Shown piece by piece: positions 35,303 through 44,680 of a stretch of 64,000 bases of DNA. The notes below the pieces were generated by a model. It saw only the letters and a program-made list of their open reading frames with translations. It made no database searches and was not told the DNA's origin. Source of the DNA: an uncultured Sulfitobacter sp. (GTDB lineage: Bacteria; Pseudomonadota; Alphaproteobacteria; Rhodobacterales; Rhodobacteraceae). The translations under genes were made by a program, and so were the position numbers. Each line of letters starts with the position of its first letter. Positions within the stretch are counted from its first letter, which is position 1. The stretch covers positions 1-64,000 of the forward strand of contig CAJXSZ010000012.1 in NCBI GenBank assembly GCA_913060815.1, read 5' to 3'.

Positions 35303-35980
35303 TTAATAGGGCCAAGGCGTGGTGCGGCCCACGGGGGGGTAGGGGAAGGGATCATATGCCTGCTTCAAACCTTCAGCGCGCCACTTTTGGAACGCGGGAT
35401 CCGATAGGGTGGCCTCGCAATAAGCCCGTGCCGCATCCGAGACGGGCAGATTATAGCCGACAATACGTGCGCACACGGGCGCATAGAAGGCATCGGCGAG
35501 TGAGTATGCACCAAACAACCATGGACCCGCGCCTGCTGCTTCCCGCGCAAACGCCCAAAGCGTTTCAATGCGGGCGAGGTCCGCTTTGACAGCTTCGGAA
35601 GGGACGAAATCACCATCAATATGCACAAGCTGCATCGAGCAATCTGAGCGTATCGCGCTAAAGCCGCCTACCATTTCGGCGCAAAGCCAACGCGCTCGGC
35701 TGCGCGCAGAGGCATCCGCAGGCCACATCGCAACATCAGGGTGCCTCTCGGCCAGTGTTTCGGCTATTGCAAGGCTCTCGCCAACGACATCGCCTTCGGG
35801 CGTGGTGAGCGCAGGCACAAGGCGGGCAGGCGCGATGCTGGACATCTCTTGAGCCATTGTGCCGTTATAGAGACCAACCTCGACTTCTTCGAAAGGAAGG
35901 TTGAATTTTTCCAGCATGAGCCAGCCGCGCAAGGACCAGCTCGAAAATGTGCGGTCACCGATATAAAGTTTGTACGTCAT
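35303..35980 (-). CDS. glutathione S-transferase family protein
   Basis: A 225-residue GST. The N-terminal thioredoxin-fold domain starts YKLYIGDRTFSSWSLRGWLM with the active Ser-rich loop, continues with LVPALTTPEGDVVGESLAI (cis-Pro and the glutathione gamma-glutamyl binding ES), and is followed by an all-helical domain. The substrate is unknown. Single gene between comM and the cobalamin phosphatase. Confidence 0.9.
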   Translation of the reverse strand: MTYKLYIGDRTFSSWSLRGWLMLEKFNLPFEEVEVGLYNGTMAQEMSSIAPARLVPALTTPEGDVVGESLAIAETLAERHPDVAMWPADASARSRARWLCAEMVGGFSAIRSDCSMQLVHIDGDFVPSEAVKADLARIETLWAFAREAAGAGPWLFGAYSLADAFYAPVCARIVGYNLPVSDAARAYCEATLSDPAFQKWRAEGLKQAYDPFPYPPVGRTTPWPY

Positions 35981-36038
35981 GGGATGTTTCTAGATGGGCA
36001 TCCAACACTGTGCAAATTCACATGCGTTGGGCATCCCA

Positions 36039-36623
36039 TCAAGGGATGTGATTGATCTGCTCAACGCTCCAGATCTCTCCACCTTTGTGATGCAGCGTTG
36101 TGACCGAGATGTTGTCAATTTTATGAGCCATCGCCTCATAGGCCGAGACCCCAAGCGCGCGCTGCACTTGGGTCAGGATTACGCCAAAATGCGCCACCGC
36201 GATAATGTGCGCCCCTTCGTAGGCTGCGTTCATGCGGTCCACCACCTTACTTACCCGCGTTGAGGTCTGGTTCCAGCTTTCACCCTCGGGGGCTTGTATA
36301 TCTCCGGGTTTGTCCCAGAAATCGCGGCTAAGCTGCGGATCACGTGCGGCAACGGCATCAAAGCGCATTCCGTCCCAGACGCCAAAGTTGATCTCACGCA
36401 GGTCAGGCTCGTGAGGCAGGCGGGTGTGGCGGTCCATGCGAAGGGCATCTGCCGTATGAATAGAGCGGATCAGATCGGAGGAGACGATCAGCGCCTCTTC
36501 GGGCAGATGCTGGCGCACGCGATTTATCAGATCATGGTCTGACAGATCGGCGGGGACGTCGCGCCAGCCGACGAAAGACTTCTCATGGGTGGGCCCGTGG
36601 CGGACCCAATGCCAAGTGGTCAT
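36039..36623 (-). CDS. histidine phosphatase family protein (CobC-like)
   Basis: A 194-residue phosphoglycerate-mutase-fold phosphatase with the RHG motif in WVRHGPTHE, EINFGVWDGM, and the second catalytic His in AVAHFGVILT. It overlaps the cobU start region by 4 bp and follows it in the same transcript, so an alpha-ribazole-5'-phosphate phosphatase role in cobalamin nucleotide-loop assembly is likely. General phosphatase activity cannot be excluded. Confidence 0.85.
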   Translation of the reverse strand: MTTWHWVRHGPTHEKSFVGWRDVPADLSDHDLINRVRQHLPEEALIVSSDLIRSIHTADALRMDRHTRLPHEPDLREINFGVWDGMRFDAVAARDPQLSRDFWDKPGDIQAPEGESWNQTSTRVSKVVDRMNAAYEGAHIIAVAHFGVILTQVQRALGVSAYEAMAHKIDNISVTTLHHKGGEIWSVEQINHIP

Positions 36624-37141
36624 GGAAGAGACCCTTTCAGAACTTGGGGCAGGCCGGCAGTCACCTGAACGGCCAGATCGGCCTCTTGCGCCAGCGCGAT
36701 ATTAAGCCTGCCCTGCGCTTCGCGAAACTGGCGGGCAAGTTTGTTGTCAGGCACGATCCCGTGTCCTACTTCGTTGGAGACGATGACCCAAGGAGCAGCG
36801 CAAGCGCGGAGCGCGTCGAGCAGCGTCTGGGTCGCATGGTCAATATCGGCCTCCTCCATCATCTGATTGCTCAGCCACATCGTAGCACAGTCTATCAGGA
36901 CGGGGGTATCGGCAGCGAGGTTGGCCAAAGGCGTCGCCAAATCAAGAGGCTCTTCAATCGTCGTCCAACGGGTATCGCGACGGTCTTTGTGCACTTTGAC
37001 GCGTAACAAAATCTCATCATCCCAAATGCGGCCTGTAGCAAGGTAGATTGGGCTTAAGTTACTCGAAAGAATGAAGTTTTCTGCCCATCCAGATTTTCCA
37101 GAAGCTGCACCCCCTAAGATGAAAGAGCCGTTGGGCAACAT
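36620..37141 (-). CDS. cobU: adenosylcobinamide kinase/adenosylcobinamide-phosphate guanylyltransferase
   Basis: A 173-residue bifunctional enzyme that phosphorylates adenosylcobinamide and adds GMP, in the late part of vitamin B12 synthesis or salvage. The P-loop is FILGGAASGKSGWAENF near the N-terminus, the LATGRIWDDE segment follows, and VSNEVGHGIVPDN holds the conserved NEVG. The ATG at 37141 places the P-loop at the normal distance from the start; an upstream ATG at 37177 would add 12 unrelated residues. Divergent from the sigma factor gene. Confidence 0.95.
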   Translation of the reverse strand: MLPNGSFILGGAASGKSGWAENFILSSNLSPIYLATGRIWDDEILLRVKVHKDRRDTRWTTIEEPLDLATPLANLAADTPVLIDCATMWLSNQMMEEADIDHATQTLLDALRACAAPWVIVSNEVGHGIVPDNKLARQFREAQGRLNIALAQEADLAVQVTAGLPQVLKGSLP

Positions 37142-37234
37142 TTTTTGAAACCTTTTTGAACCTTTGTGCACTTTCATGCGTACTCATAACAGAGGGTCAC
37201 TACAAGATGACCTCGTTCACTGGGAGACGAAACA

Positions 37235-38113
37235 ATGGCTATGGGTACTGCGCAAGATTTTTCACTCACCCGCACTGCGATGAAGGCAGAGCTTTTGGAC
37301 GCAGAGACCGAGTTGAAGCTCGCCTATGCGTGGCGCGATGAGCGGTGCGAGGCTTCACTTCACCGTCTGATCACCGCCTACATGCGCTTGGCGATTTCCA
37401 TGGCCTCGAAATTCAAGCGTTACGGCGCTCCCATGAATGATCTTATTCAAGAAGCGGGTCTCGGGCTGATGAAAGCCGCTGATAAGTTCGACCCTGACCG
37501 CGGGGTGCGCTTTTCCACGTACGCGGTTTGGTGGATCAAAGCGTCCATTCAGGATCACGTCATGCGCAATTGGTCGATGGTCCGCACAGGTTCGACATCC
37601 TCCCAGAAGTCCCTATTTTTCAACATGCGCCGTGTTCAGGCCAGACTTGAGCGCGAGGCGGCCTCGGCTGGAGAAGAGCTCGACCGTCACCAGCTGCGCC
37701 AGATGATCTCGACCGAGATTGGTGTGCCACTGCACGACGTTGAGATGATGGAAGGCCGTTTGTCCGGATCTGACTATTCTCTGAACGCGACGCAATCGTC
37801 CGAGGACGAAGGCCGTGAATGGATTGACGCTTTAGAGGACGACAGCGCGCAAGCCGCCGAGAATGTTGAGCACGACCACGACACACAACGGCTGCGCGAG
37901 TGGTTGCTGACGTCTATGGCCGCACTTAACGGGCGTGAGCAGTTCATTGTGCGTGAGCGGAAATTGCGCGATCAGCCCCGCACGCTGGAGAGCCTTGGCC
38001 AAGAGCTGAGCCTCAGCAAAGAGCGCGTGCGCCAGCTGGAGGCAGCAGCGTTCCAAAAGATGCGCAAATCGCTTGAGATGCAGTCGACAGAAGTGTTCCA
38101 CTTTCTCACATGA
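37235..38113 (+). CDS. rpoH: RNA polymerase sigma-32-family factor (RpoH-type)
   Basis: A 292-residue heat-shock-type sigma factor. Region 2 contains DLIQEAGLGLMKAADKFDP and RFSTYAVWWIKASIQDHVM. The RpoH box QKSLFFNMR (124-132) that distinguishes sigma-32 from other group-3 factors is present, and region 4 helix-turn-helix lies at the C-terminus. Rhodobacterales often have two RpoH paralogues, one heat-shock and one singlet-oxygen linked; which one this is cannot be settled here. The stop overlaps the ChaN ATG by 4 bp. The 93-bp spacer from cobU has repeated TTTTTGAAACC/TTTTTGAACC stretches but no convincing promoter. Confidence 0.93.
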   Translation: MAMGTAQDFSLTRTAMKAELLDAETELKLAYAWRDERCEASLHRLITAYMRLAISMASKFKRYGAPMNDLIQEAGLGLMKAADKFDPDRGVRFSTYAVWWIKASIQDHVMRNWSMVRTGSTSSQKSLFFNMRRVQARLEREAASAGEELDRHQLRQMISTEIGVPLHDVEMMEGRLSGSDYSLNATQSSEDEGREWIDALEDDSAQAAENVEHDHDTQRLREWLLTSMAALNGREQFIVRERKLRDQPRTLESLGQELSLSKERVRQLEAAAFQKMRKSLEMQSTEVFHFLT

Positions 38114-38925
38114 GATTGACGTCTATTTTCTTTCCAAGGAAATTAAGCATGAGCGTGGCCTTCGGGGCTGCGCTTTTTGCATCTGAAGTGGGGGCCGAAA
38201 TCCCAGACGCGGCACGGCAGGCGCAGGTGGTCGTCTTGGGAGAGCAGCACGACAACCCTGATCACCATGCGCGGCAGGCGGCTTGGGTCGCAGATATACA
38301 ACCCGCCGCCCTCGTCTTCGAGATGCTTACTCCACCGCAGGCCGCAAATGCTGCTTTCGACTGGACCGATCAGGCAGAGCTTGACGCTGCCGTTGGGTGG
38401 TCAGACAGCGCATGGCCGTCGTTTGATATGTATTTCCCTATTTTTGCCGCGGCGCCCGATGCCACGATCTTTGGCGCAGGTGTGTTGCGCGAGACATTGC
38501 GCGAAAAGTTGCAGGACCCAATCGCAGAACAGCCCGAAGCCGCACGTTTTGGTCTGGATCAGCCTGCCGACCCCGAAGAGCAGGCGGCCCGCGAAGCCTT
38601 GCAGGCAATTGCCCATTGCGGTGCCCTGCCGGAAGATGTCTTGCCGATGATGGTCGATGCCCAGCGGATACGCGACATGGCATTGGCAGATGCAGCACTC
38701 CGCGCTTTGGCGCAGACGGGCGGGCCTGTTGTCGTGATCACGGGCAACGGCCATGCACGAACCGATTGGGGTATGCCTGCCTTGATGCAGGTCGCAGCGC
38801 CTGAGGTGACGGTATTCTCACTCGGGCAAGGGGAAGACGGCAATACTGTGAATGGCGGCTTTTCCCTCACCCTCGATGCGCCCGCGCCAGCGCGTGGCGA
38901 TCCATGCGCGGCCTTCACCCAGTAG
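38110..38925 (+). CDS. ChaN-family haem-binding lipoprotein-like protein
   Basis: A 271-residue exported protein of the ChaN/Tiki-like fold. Signal-peptide-like hydrophobic residues lie before GAEIPDAARQ (about residue 28). VVVLGEQHDNPDHHARQAAW and ITGNGHARTDWGMP are the two conserved blocks; ChaN of Campylobacter binds haem dimers. There is no clear lipobox. Translational coupling to the RpoH-type sigma factor (ATGA overlap) is notable. Haem handling during oxidative or heat stress is a reasonable inference. Confidence 0.85.
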   Translation: MRLTSIFFPRKLSMSVAFGAALFASEVGAEIPDAARQAQVVVLGEQHDNPDHHARQAAWVADIQPAALVFEMLTPPQAANAAFDWTDQAELDAAVGWSDSAWPSFDMYFPIFAAAPDATIFGAGVLRETLREKLQDPIAEQPEAARFGLDQPADPEEQAAREALQAIAHCGALPEDVLPMMVDAQRIRDMALADAALRALAQTGGPVVVITGNGHARTDWGMPALMQVAAPEVTVFSLGQGEDGNTVNGGFSLTLDAPAPARGDPCAAFTQ

Positions 38926-38989
38926 GGTCTGGTGCAGGTGCGGCCTGCGGCATAAGGTGCAGGCGACGCGACCCAACCAAGGGAATCCT

Positions 38990-40183
38990 ATGCTGGCTGG
39001 AAAACACATTCTGTTGATTATCGGGGGCGGCATCGCCGCGTTCAAATCGCTCGACCTGATCCGCCGTCTGCGCGAGCGTGGCGCAGTTGTGACCCCTGTC
39101 CTGACCCGCGCCGGCGAGGAGTTCGTAACACCGCTTTCCGTGTCGGCATTGGCAGGCCGCAAGGTCCACCGCGATCTGTTTGATCTCGATGACGAAGCGG
39201 AGATGGGCCATATCCAGTTGAGCCGTGTCGCTGATCTGGTGGTCGTGGCCCCTGCAACTGCGGACCTGATGGCAAAGATGGCGGGTGGGCTGGCCAATGA
39301 TCTGGCCTCGACACTGCTGTTGGCCACCGACACGCCCGTGATGATCGTGCCAGCGATGAATGTCCGCATGTGGGAGCATGCCGCGACACAGCGTAATCTG
39401 GAGACGCTGAGAGGCGATGGCATCGCAATAGTAGGCCCTAACAAGGGTGATATGGCCTGTGGCGAACACGGGCCTGGCCGCATGTCCGAGCCAATGGAGA
39501 TTGTCGAGGCCGTCGAGGCTGCGCTGTCGGATGGGCCGCTAAAGGGCCGCCGCATATTGGTGACTTCTGGTCCCACGCATGAGCCGATTGACCCTGTCCG
39601 TTACATCGCGAACCGTTCGTCAGGTGCGCAAGGTACGGCGCTGGCGCGTGCATTGACAGCACTGGGCGCGCATGTGGTTTTCGTGACGGGACCAGCCGAT
39701 GTCGCCCCGCCCGAGGGCGTTGAGGTGGTTGCCGTGCAAACCGCACAACAGATGCAGGAGGCGGTCGCGGCCGCTCTGCCTGTCGATGCTGCAGTCTTTG
39801 CGGCGGCGGTTGCGGACTGGCGGGTCACTTCCGCCTCTGACCGCAAGCTGAAGAAAACCAAAGACGGTTTGCCCGCGCTCGAATTTGCAGAGAACCCCGA
39901 CATTTTGCATGGTGTCAGCCATCTCAAGGAAAACCGCCCCCCGCTTGTGGTGGGCTTTGCCGCGGAGACGAATGATGTGATTGAGAACGCAACGGCCAAG
40001 CGGTTGCGCAAAGGCTGTGACTGGATCGTGGCCAATGATGTCTCGCCCGCAACGGGCATTATGGGCGGTTCCGAGAACGCCGTGACCCTAATCAGCGATG
40101 CAGGGGCGGAAGAATGGCCTCGCATGGGCAAAGATGCCGTGGCCCAAAAGCTGGCCGCTCGTATTGCGGATGCGATCAGCTGA
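38990..40183 (+). CDS. coaBC: bifunctional phosphopantothenoylcysteine decarboxylase/phosphopantothenate-cysteine ligase
   Basis: A 397-residue coenzyme A biosynthesis enzyme. The N-terminal CoaC flavoprotein domain starts [19 protein letters not shown] and includes the [17 protein letters not shown] active-site segment. The C-terminal CoaB ligase domain begins near [20 protein letters not shown] and carries the KLKKTKDG motif. The start at 38990 follows AAGGGA; the frame extends further upstream only by overlap with the ChaN gene. Its stop overlaps the dut ATG (TGATG). Confidence 0.97.
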   Translation: MLAGKHILLIIGGGIAAFKSLDLIRRLRERGAVVTPVLTRAGEEFVTPLSVSALAGRKVHRDLFDLDDEAEMGHIQLSRVADLVVVAPATADLMAKMAGGLANDLASTLLLATDTPVMIVPAMNVRMWEHAATQRNLETLRGDGIAIVGPNKGDMACGEHGPGRMSEPMEIVEAVEAALSDGPLKGRRILVTSGPTHEPIDPVRYIANRSSGAQGTALARALTALGAHVVFVTGPADVAPPEGVEVVAVQTAQQMQEAVAAALPVDAAVFAAAVADWRVTSASDRKLKKTKDGLPALEFAENPDILHGVSHLKENRPPLVVGFAAETNDVIENATAKRLRKGCDWIVANDVSPATGIMGGSENAVTLISDAGAEEWPRMGKDAVAQKLAARIADAIS

Positions 40184-40644
40184 TGCAGGACGTCGAGCTG
40201 CGCATGGTGTGGGAAGACGGTGCGGACCGCGCGTTGGGCCTGCCGCAGTATGAGACTGCAGGGGCTGCAGGTGCTGACCTGCGTGCCAACCTGCCTGACC
40301 GCAGTGCGATCACGTTGGAGCCGCAGGCGCGGGTGCTGGTACCGACAGGGTTGCGATTGGCTGTTCCGCAAGGCTTTGAAGTGCAGATTAGACCACGCTC
40401 GGGGCTGGCGCTCAAACACGGAATCACATTGCCCAATAGTCCTGGCACAATTGATGCCGATTACCGCGGGCCGCTGGGCGTGATTGTGCAGAACGGCGGG
40501 ACGGTGCCTTTCGTGATCGAGCACGGGATGCGGATCGCGCAGATGGTTGTCGCGCCTGTGGTGCAGGCTAGGTTCACTGCCGTGGATGCGTTGAATGATA
40601 CAGCGCGCGGTATCGGGGGCTTCGGCTCTACCGGAACGGAGTAG
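40183..40644 (+). CDS. dut: dUTP diphosphatase
   Basis: A 153-residue trimeric dUTPase that hydrolyses dUTP to dUMP, preventing uracil incorporation. The five conserved motifs are visible: [41 protein letters not shown] and the C-terminal [10 protein letters not shown]. Coupled to coaBC by a 1-bp overlap, an arrangement common in alphaproteobacteria. Confidence 0.98.
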   Translation: MQDVELRMVWEDGADRALGLPQYETAGAAGADLRANLPDRSAITLEPQARVLVPTGLRLAVPQGFEVQIRPRSGLALKHGITLPNSPGTIDADYRGPLGVIVQNGGTVPFVIEHGMRIAQMVVAPVVQARFTAVDALNDTARGIGGFGSTGTE

Positions 40645-40648
40645 ACTT

Positions 40649-41701
40649 TTGCTGGTATTGGTTTTGGCGGCGGTGATCTGGGGCTTGGGCATTATGATGC
40701 GCACGCCGCGCTCGGCGCGTTGGATGATGATCGGGCTGCTTTTGCTCGCCGTGATCGGGGTGCAGCTGGTTTTTCCTGAAGGCCATCCGCTGCGCGAGGC
40801 GACGGGGGGCAGTGCGGCGCTGTGGCTTATCGTGTCGGGCATCGGTGGAGTTGTCTGGGCATACTCACGCTTTATTGCGGACCTGCGCACCAAATCAGGT
40901 GTGGATGAGGAGCGCGCGATCTTGCCCGCAGGAAAATCGGGCAGTTTCTCCGATACCGAGCTCAACCGTTACGCGCGTCATATCGCGCTGCGCGAAGTCG
41001 GGGGCGCGGGGCAAAAGGCGCTCAAGAACGCGAAGGTGCTGGTGATTGGCGCAGGAGGCCTTGGCGCGCCTGCGCTGCAATATCTTGCGGCGGTGGGCGT
41101 TGGTCGCATTGGAGTGATTGACGATGATATGGTCGAGAATTCGAACCTGCATCGTCAGGTCATTCATAAAGATGCGGCGATTGGTATGCCCAAAGTATTC
41201 TCGGCGCAGACCGAGATGGAAGCGCAAAACCCCTTTGTCGAGGTGCGCCCCTATAACCGCCGTCTCGATGCGAGTATCGCGCCTGAGCTCTTTGCCGAGT
41301 ATGACCTCGTGCTTGACGGGACTGATAATTTCGAGACGCGCTATTTGGTGAACGCCACTTGTGTCGCCGCTGGCATCCCGCTCATCTCTGGCGCGCTAAG
41401 CCAGTGGGAAGGACAGCTGAGCGTGTTCGATCCCGCCCGTGGCGCGCCGTGTTATCAGTGTATCTTTCCCCAAGCGCCTGCTGACGGCCTCGCGCCCAGC
41501 TGCGCCGAAGCAGGGGTCATTGGTCCGCTGCCCGGTGTGGTTGGTGCCATGATGGCGGTAGAGGCGGTCAAGCTGATCACCGGTGCAGGCACAGCGCTGC
41601 TGGGTCAGATGGTGATCTATGACGCGCTCTATGGTGAGAGCCGCCGCATCGGCGTCAAGCCCCGCACCGATTGCCCGATTTGCACACACACGCAGCGCTA
41701 A
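40649..41701 (+). CDS. moeB: membrane-anchored MoeB/ThiF-family adenylyltransferase
   Basis: A 350-residue E1-like enzyme with an N-terminal membrane part. Hydrophobic helices lie at about 2-17, 25-42 and 56-73. The ThiF fold follows with VIGAGGLGAP (132-141), DDDMVENSNLHRQVIH, and two zinc CxxC motifs CYQC and CPIC. It activates the C-terminal glycine of MoaD-, ThiS- or CysO-type carriers by adenylation. The TTG at 40649, four bases after the dut stop, is the likely start, because the frame opens further only inside dut. The membrane extension is absent from E. coli MoeB. Confidence 0.9.
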   Translation: MLVLVLAAVIWGLGIMMRTPRSARWMMIGLLLLAVIGVQLVFPEGHPLREATGGSAALWLIVSGIGGVVWAYSRFIADLRTKSGVDEERAILPAGKSGSFSDTELNRYARHIALREVGGAGQKALKNAKVLVIGAGGLGAPALQYLAAVGVGRIGVIDDDMVENSNLHRQVIHKDAAIGMPKVFSAQTEMEAQNPFVEVRPYNRRLDASIAPELFAEYDLVLDGTDNFETRYLVNATCVAAGIPLISGALSQWEGQLSVFDPARGAPCYQCIFPQAPADGLAPSCAEAGVIGPLPGVVGAMMAVEAVKLITGAGTALLGQMVIYDALYGESRRIGVKPRTDCPICTHTQR

Positions 41702-41752
41702 CGATTGTATCCCCCACAGCGCACTCCTAGATTGAGTGCAAAGGAGACTGCT

Positions 41753-43762
41753 ATGAACCCGCTCTTGCAAGACTGGAATACTCCCTTCGGCCTCGCGCCG
41801 TTTGATCAGATTTCAGACGATGATTTCGCGCCCGCGCTTGAGAAGGCGCTGACTGCGCATAACGCGGAGATTGCTGCAATTACGCGAAATGCAGACGCTC
41901 CGACTTTTGCGAATACTATCGAGGCGTTGGAGGCCGCGGGGCATCTGTTGGATCAGGTTTTGGGCGTATTCTTTACTGTTGCTGGCGCCAACAGCAATGA
42001 AGTGCGCGAAGAGCTGCAGCGTGAGTTTTCACCCAAGTTGTCGGCACATTTCTCGGAGATTTCTTCGAATAAGGCCCTGTTTGCTCGCGTTGATACGCTT
42101 TGGCAGGGGCGTGACGCGCTGGACCTGAGCGATGAGCAGGAACGCGTGCTCATGCTGACCCACCGCGGTTTTGTGCGCGCTGGATCGGCACTGACAGGCG
42201 CAGATGAGGTGCGGATGAAAGAGATCAAAGCCCGTCTCGCCGTATTGGGCACACAGTTCACCCAGAACCTGCTTGCCGATGAGCGTAGCTGGTTCATGAA
42301 ACTCGATGAAGCCGACCTTGAAGGGCTACCAGAGTTCGTGATTGATACTGCCCGCGCGGCGGGCAAGGAGAAAGATGCAGGCGGGCCAGTTGTTACGCTG
42401 TCACGCTCACTCATTACGCCATTCCTGCAGTTCAGCCCGCGCCGCGATCTGCGTGAGCGCGCTTTCAAAGCGTGGGAAGCCCGCGGTGCAAACGGCGGTG
42501 AGACAGACAATCGTGCCATCGCTGCCGAGACGTTGGACTTGCGCAAAGAACGTGCCGCGCTTTTGGGCTATGCAAGTTTCTCCGACTACAAGCTTGAGAC
42601 GGAAATGGCCAAGACCCCCGCCGCCGTGCGCGACCTGCTGATGCAGGTCTGGGAGCCTGCAAAGGCACAAGCAAACGCCGATGCAGAAGTGCTCACAAAG
42701 ATGATGCATGCAGACGGTGTGAACGGTGAACTGGCCCCTTGGGACTGGCGCTACTACGCTGAAAAACGTCGCGCGGCGGAGCATGATCTGGATGAGGCGA
42801 AGCTGAAGCCGTACTTCCAGCTCGACCGAATGATCGAGGCGTCGTTTGCCTGCGCATCCCGCCTGTTCGGGCTGGCGTTCAAGCCGCTGGATGTGCCGCT
42901 CTATCACGAAGATTGCCGCGCATGGGAAGTGACGCGGGACGGCAAACATGTGGCGGTGTTCATCGGAGATTATTTCGCACGCGGCTCTAAACGCTCAGGC
43001 GCGTGGTGTTCGGCGATGCGTGGGCAAGCGAAGTTCCCGAAGGTGCAGGGGCCTGTTGTGATCAATGTGTGCAACTTCGCCAAAGGCGATCCAGCGCTGC
43101 TGTCCTACGACGATGCGCGCACCCTGTTTCACGAGTTCGGCCATGCGCTACACCAGATGCTGTCGGATGTGACCTACGAGAGCATCTCAGGCACTTCTGT
43201 CGCGCGCGATTTTGTAGAGCTTCCTAGCCAGCTGTATGAGCATTGGCTGGAGGTGCCCGAGGTTTTGGGTGAGTTCGCGATCCATGCCAAAACGGGTGAG
43301 CCGATGCCCAGGGAGATGCTCGACAAAGTGCTGGGTGCTGCCACATTCGATATGGGATTCGCCACGGTCGAATATGTCTCTTCCGCGCTGGTCGATTTAG
43401 CGTTTCACGAGGGCGAGCCACCTACGGATGTGATGGAAATGCAGCAGGAGGTTCTGGACGGTTTGGGCATGCCCGCCGCGATCACCATGCGCCATGCCAG
43501 CCCGCATTTCGCGCATGTGTTTGCGGGGGACGGATACTCCAGCGGCTACTACAGCTATATGTGGTCCGAAGTCATGGACGCGGATGCATTCGAAGCGTTT
43601 GAGGAAGCGGGCAGTGCGTTTGATCCTGAACGCGCAAAAGCACTGGAAGAGAACATCCTGTCCACAGGCGGCAGCCGCGATGCAGCGGAGCTCTACATCG
43701 CGTTCCGTGGCCGTCTGCCGGGCGTCGAGGCGCTGCTGAAAGGGCGCGGCTTAGTAGCCTAA
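41753..43762 (+). CDS. M3 family oligopeptidase (oligopeptidase A/Dcp type)
   Basis: A 669-residue cytosolic metallopeptidase. The zinc site FHEFGHALHQ (HExxH) lies in the C-terminal half and is followed by the distal glutamate region ELPSQLYEHW. Members degrade short peptides and cleaved signal peptides. The start at 41753 has an AAGGAG ribosome site 9 bp upstream. It ends convergently against the reductase gene, with a small overlap. Confidence 0.95.
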   Translation: MNPLLQDWNTPFGLAPFDQISDDDFAPALEKALTAHNAEIAAITRNADAPTFANTIEALEAAGHLLDQVLGVFFTVAGANSNEVREELQREFSPKLSAHFSEISSNKALFARVDTLWQGRDALDLSDEQERVLMLTHRGFVRAGSALTGADEVRMKEIKARLAVLGTQFTQNLLADERSWFMKLDEADLEGLPEFVIDTARAAGKEKDAGGPVVTLSRSLITPFLQFSPRRDLRERAFKAWEARGANGGETDNRAIAAETLDLRKERAALLGYASFSDYKLETEMAKTPAAVRDLLMQVWEPAKAQANADAEVLTKMMHADGVNGELAPWDWRYYAEKRRAAEHDLDEAKLKPYFQLDRMIEASFACASRLFGLAFKPLDVPLYHEDCRAWEVTRDGKHVAVFIGDYFARGSKRSGAWCSAMRGQAKFPKVQGPVVINVCNFAKGDPALLSYDDARTLFHEFGHALHQMLSDVTYESISGTSVARDFVELPSQLYEHWLEVPEVLGEFAIHAKTGEPMPREMLDKVLGAATFDMGFATVEYVSSALVDLAFHEGEPPTDVMEMQQEVLDGLGMPAAITMRHASPHFAHVFAGDGYSSGYYSYMWSEVMDADAFEAFEEAGSAFDPERAKALEENILSTGGSRDAAELYIAFRGRLPGVEALLKGRGLVA

Positions 43763-44680
43763 GTCGCGGTCCACCAAATTGAGGAGAGGCTCACCTGCCT
43801 CACCGCGGCGAATGTTCTCGACGATAACTTCGCTCGCGGTGCTGGCGCGGGTCTCTGCCGCGATATGCGGTGTGACCGTGACCTGCGGGTGCGACCAGTA
43901 TGGGCTGTCCTGTGGCAAAGGCTCGCTGCGGAAAACATCCAGCGTGGCGTGGGCGATCTGGCCCGCGTCCAGCGCTTCGATAAGCGCCGCATCATCAATC
44001 AGCGGGCCGCGTCCAGGGTTAATGATAAACGCGCCGCGCGGCATCTGTGCCAATGCTTCGGCGTTAAGGATGTTCGTTGTCGCAGGTGTGTCTGGCAGTA
44101 GCGTCACCGCAATTTCGGCCCGCGCCAAGGCTTGTGACAACCCGTCAGCGCCATGAAAGCAAGTCACGCCTGCCACGTCTTTGGGGCTACGCGACCAGCC
44201 TGCTACGGAGAAGCCGAGGGCCAGTAGCATATCTGCGCAGGCGGTTCCCAGCGCTCCTAAACCGAGGATCACCACTTCGCGTTCCGCTGCGAGCGGCGGG
44301 GTGTGCGGTGTCCATGCATGCTCAGGATTGACGATGTGGCGGTCCATCCCGAGATGATAGCGCATCACATGACCCGTCACCCATTCGGCCATGCCGGTTG
44401 TCAGCCCGTGGTCCACCATTCGGGCCAGCGGGATTTTGAGTGTCTTATTACCCGTGATCTGTTCCACGCCAGCCCAGAGGTTCAGCACGGCTTTGGCGCG
44501 GGTATAGGGGGTGAAATCCTGCAAATCGCTATTGGGGGCATAGACGATGTAGTCGACCTTATCAGGCGCGATATCTTGGGCGAGATGTGCGGAAATCCCT
44601 GCTGCCTCAAGGGCGCGACGCAAAGGCGCTTCATAGGTATCCCAGCGTTCGGGGCGGGCAGCGAAAAGAATATTGATCAT
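43751..44680 (-). CDS. glyoxylate/hydroxypyruvate reductase A-like 2-hydroxyacid dehydrogenase
   Basis: A 309-residue NAD(P)H-dependent D-2-hydroxyacid dehydrogenase close to GhrA. Its N-terminus is NILFAARPERWDTYEAPLR, the Rossmann loop is VILGLGALGTACADML, the catalytic Arg lies before LPDTPATTN, INPGRGPLIDDAAL is present, and the late catalytic His is in VTPHIAAETRAS. It likely reduces glyoxylate or hydroxypyruvate. The ATG overlaps the VOC gene stop by 4 bp. The last codons overlap the convergent M3 peptidase by 12 bp. Confidence 0.92.
   Translation of the reverse strand: MINILFAARPERWDTYEAPLRRALEAAGISAHLAQDIAPDKVDYIVYAPNSDLQDFTPYTRAKAVLNLWAGVEQITGNKTLKIPLARMVDHGLTTGMAEWVTGHVMRYHLGMDRHIVNPEHAWTPHTPPLAAEREVVILGLGALGTACADMLLALGFSVAGWSRSPKDVAGVTCFHGADGLSQALARAEIAVTLLPDTPATTNILNAEALAQMPRGAFIINPGRGPLIDDAALIEALDAGQIAHATLDVFRSEPLPQDSPYWSHPQVTVTPHIAAETRASTASEVIVENIRRGEAGEPLLNLVDRDLGY

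Noticed and set aside
37142-37234. Heat-shock or RpoE-type promoter in front of the RpoH gene
   Set aside because: TTTTTGAA repeats are present but no -35/-10 pair with proper spacing could be defended by eye.
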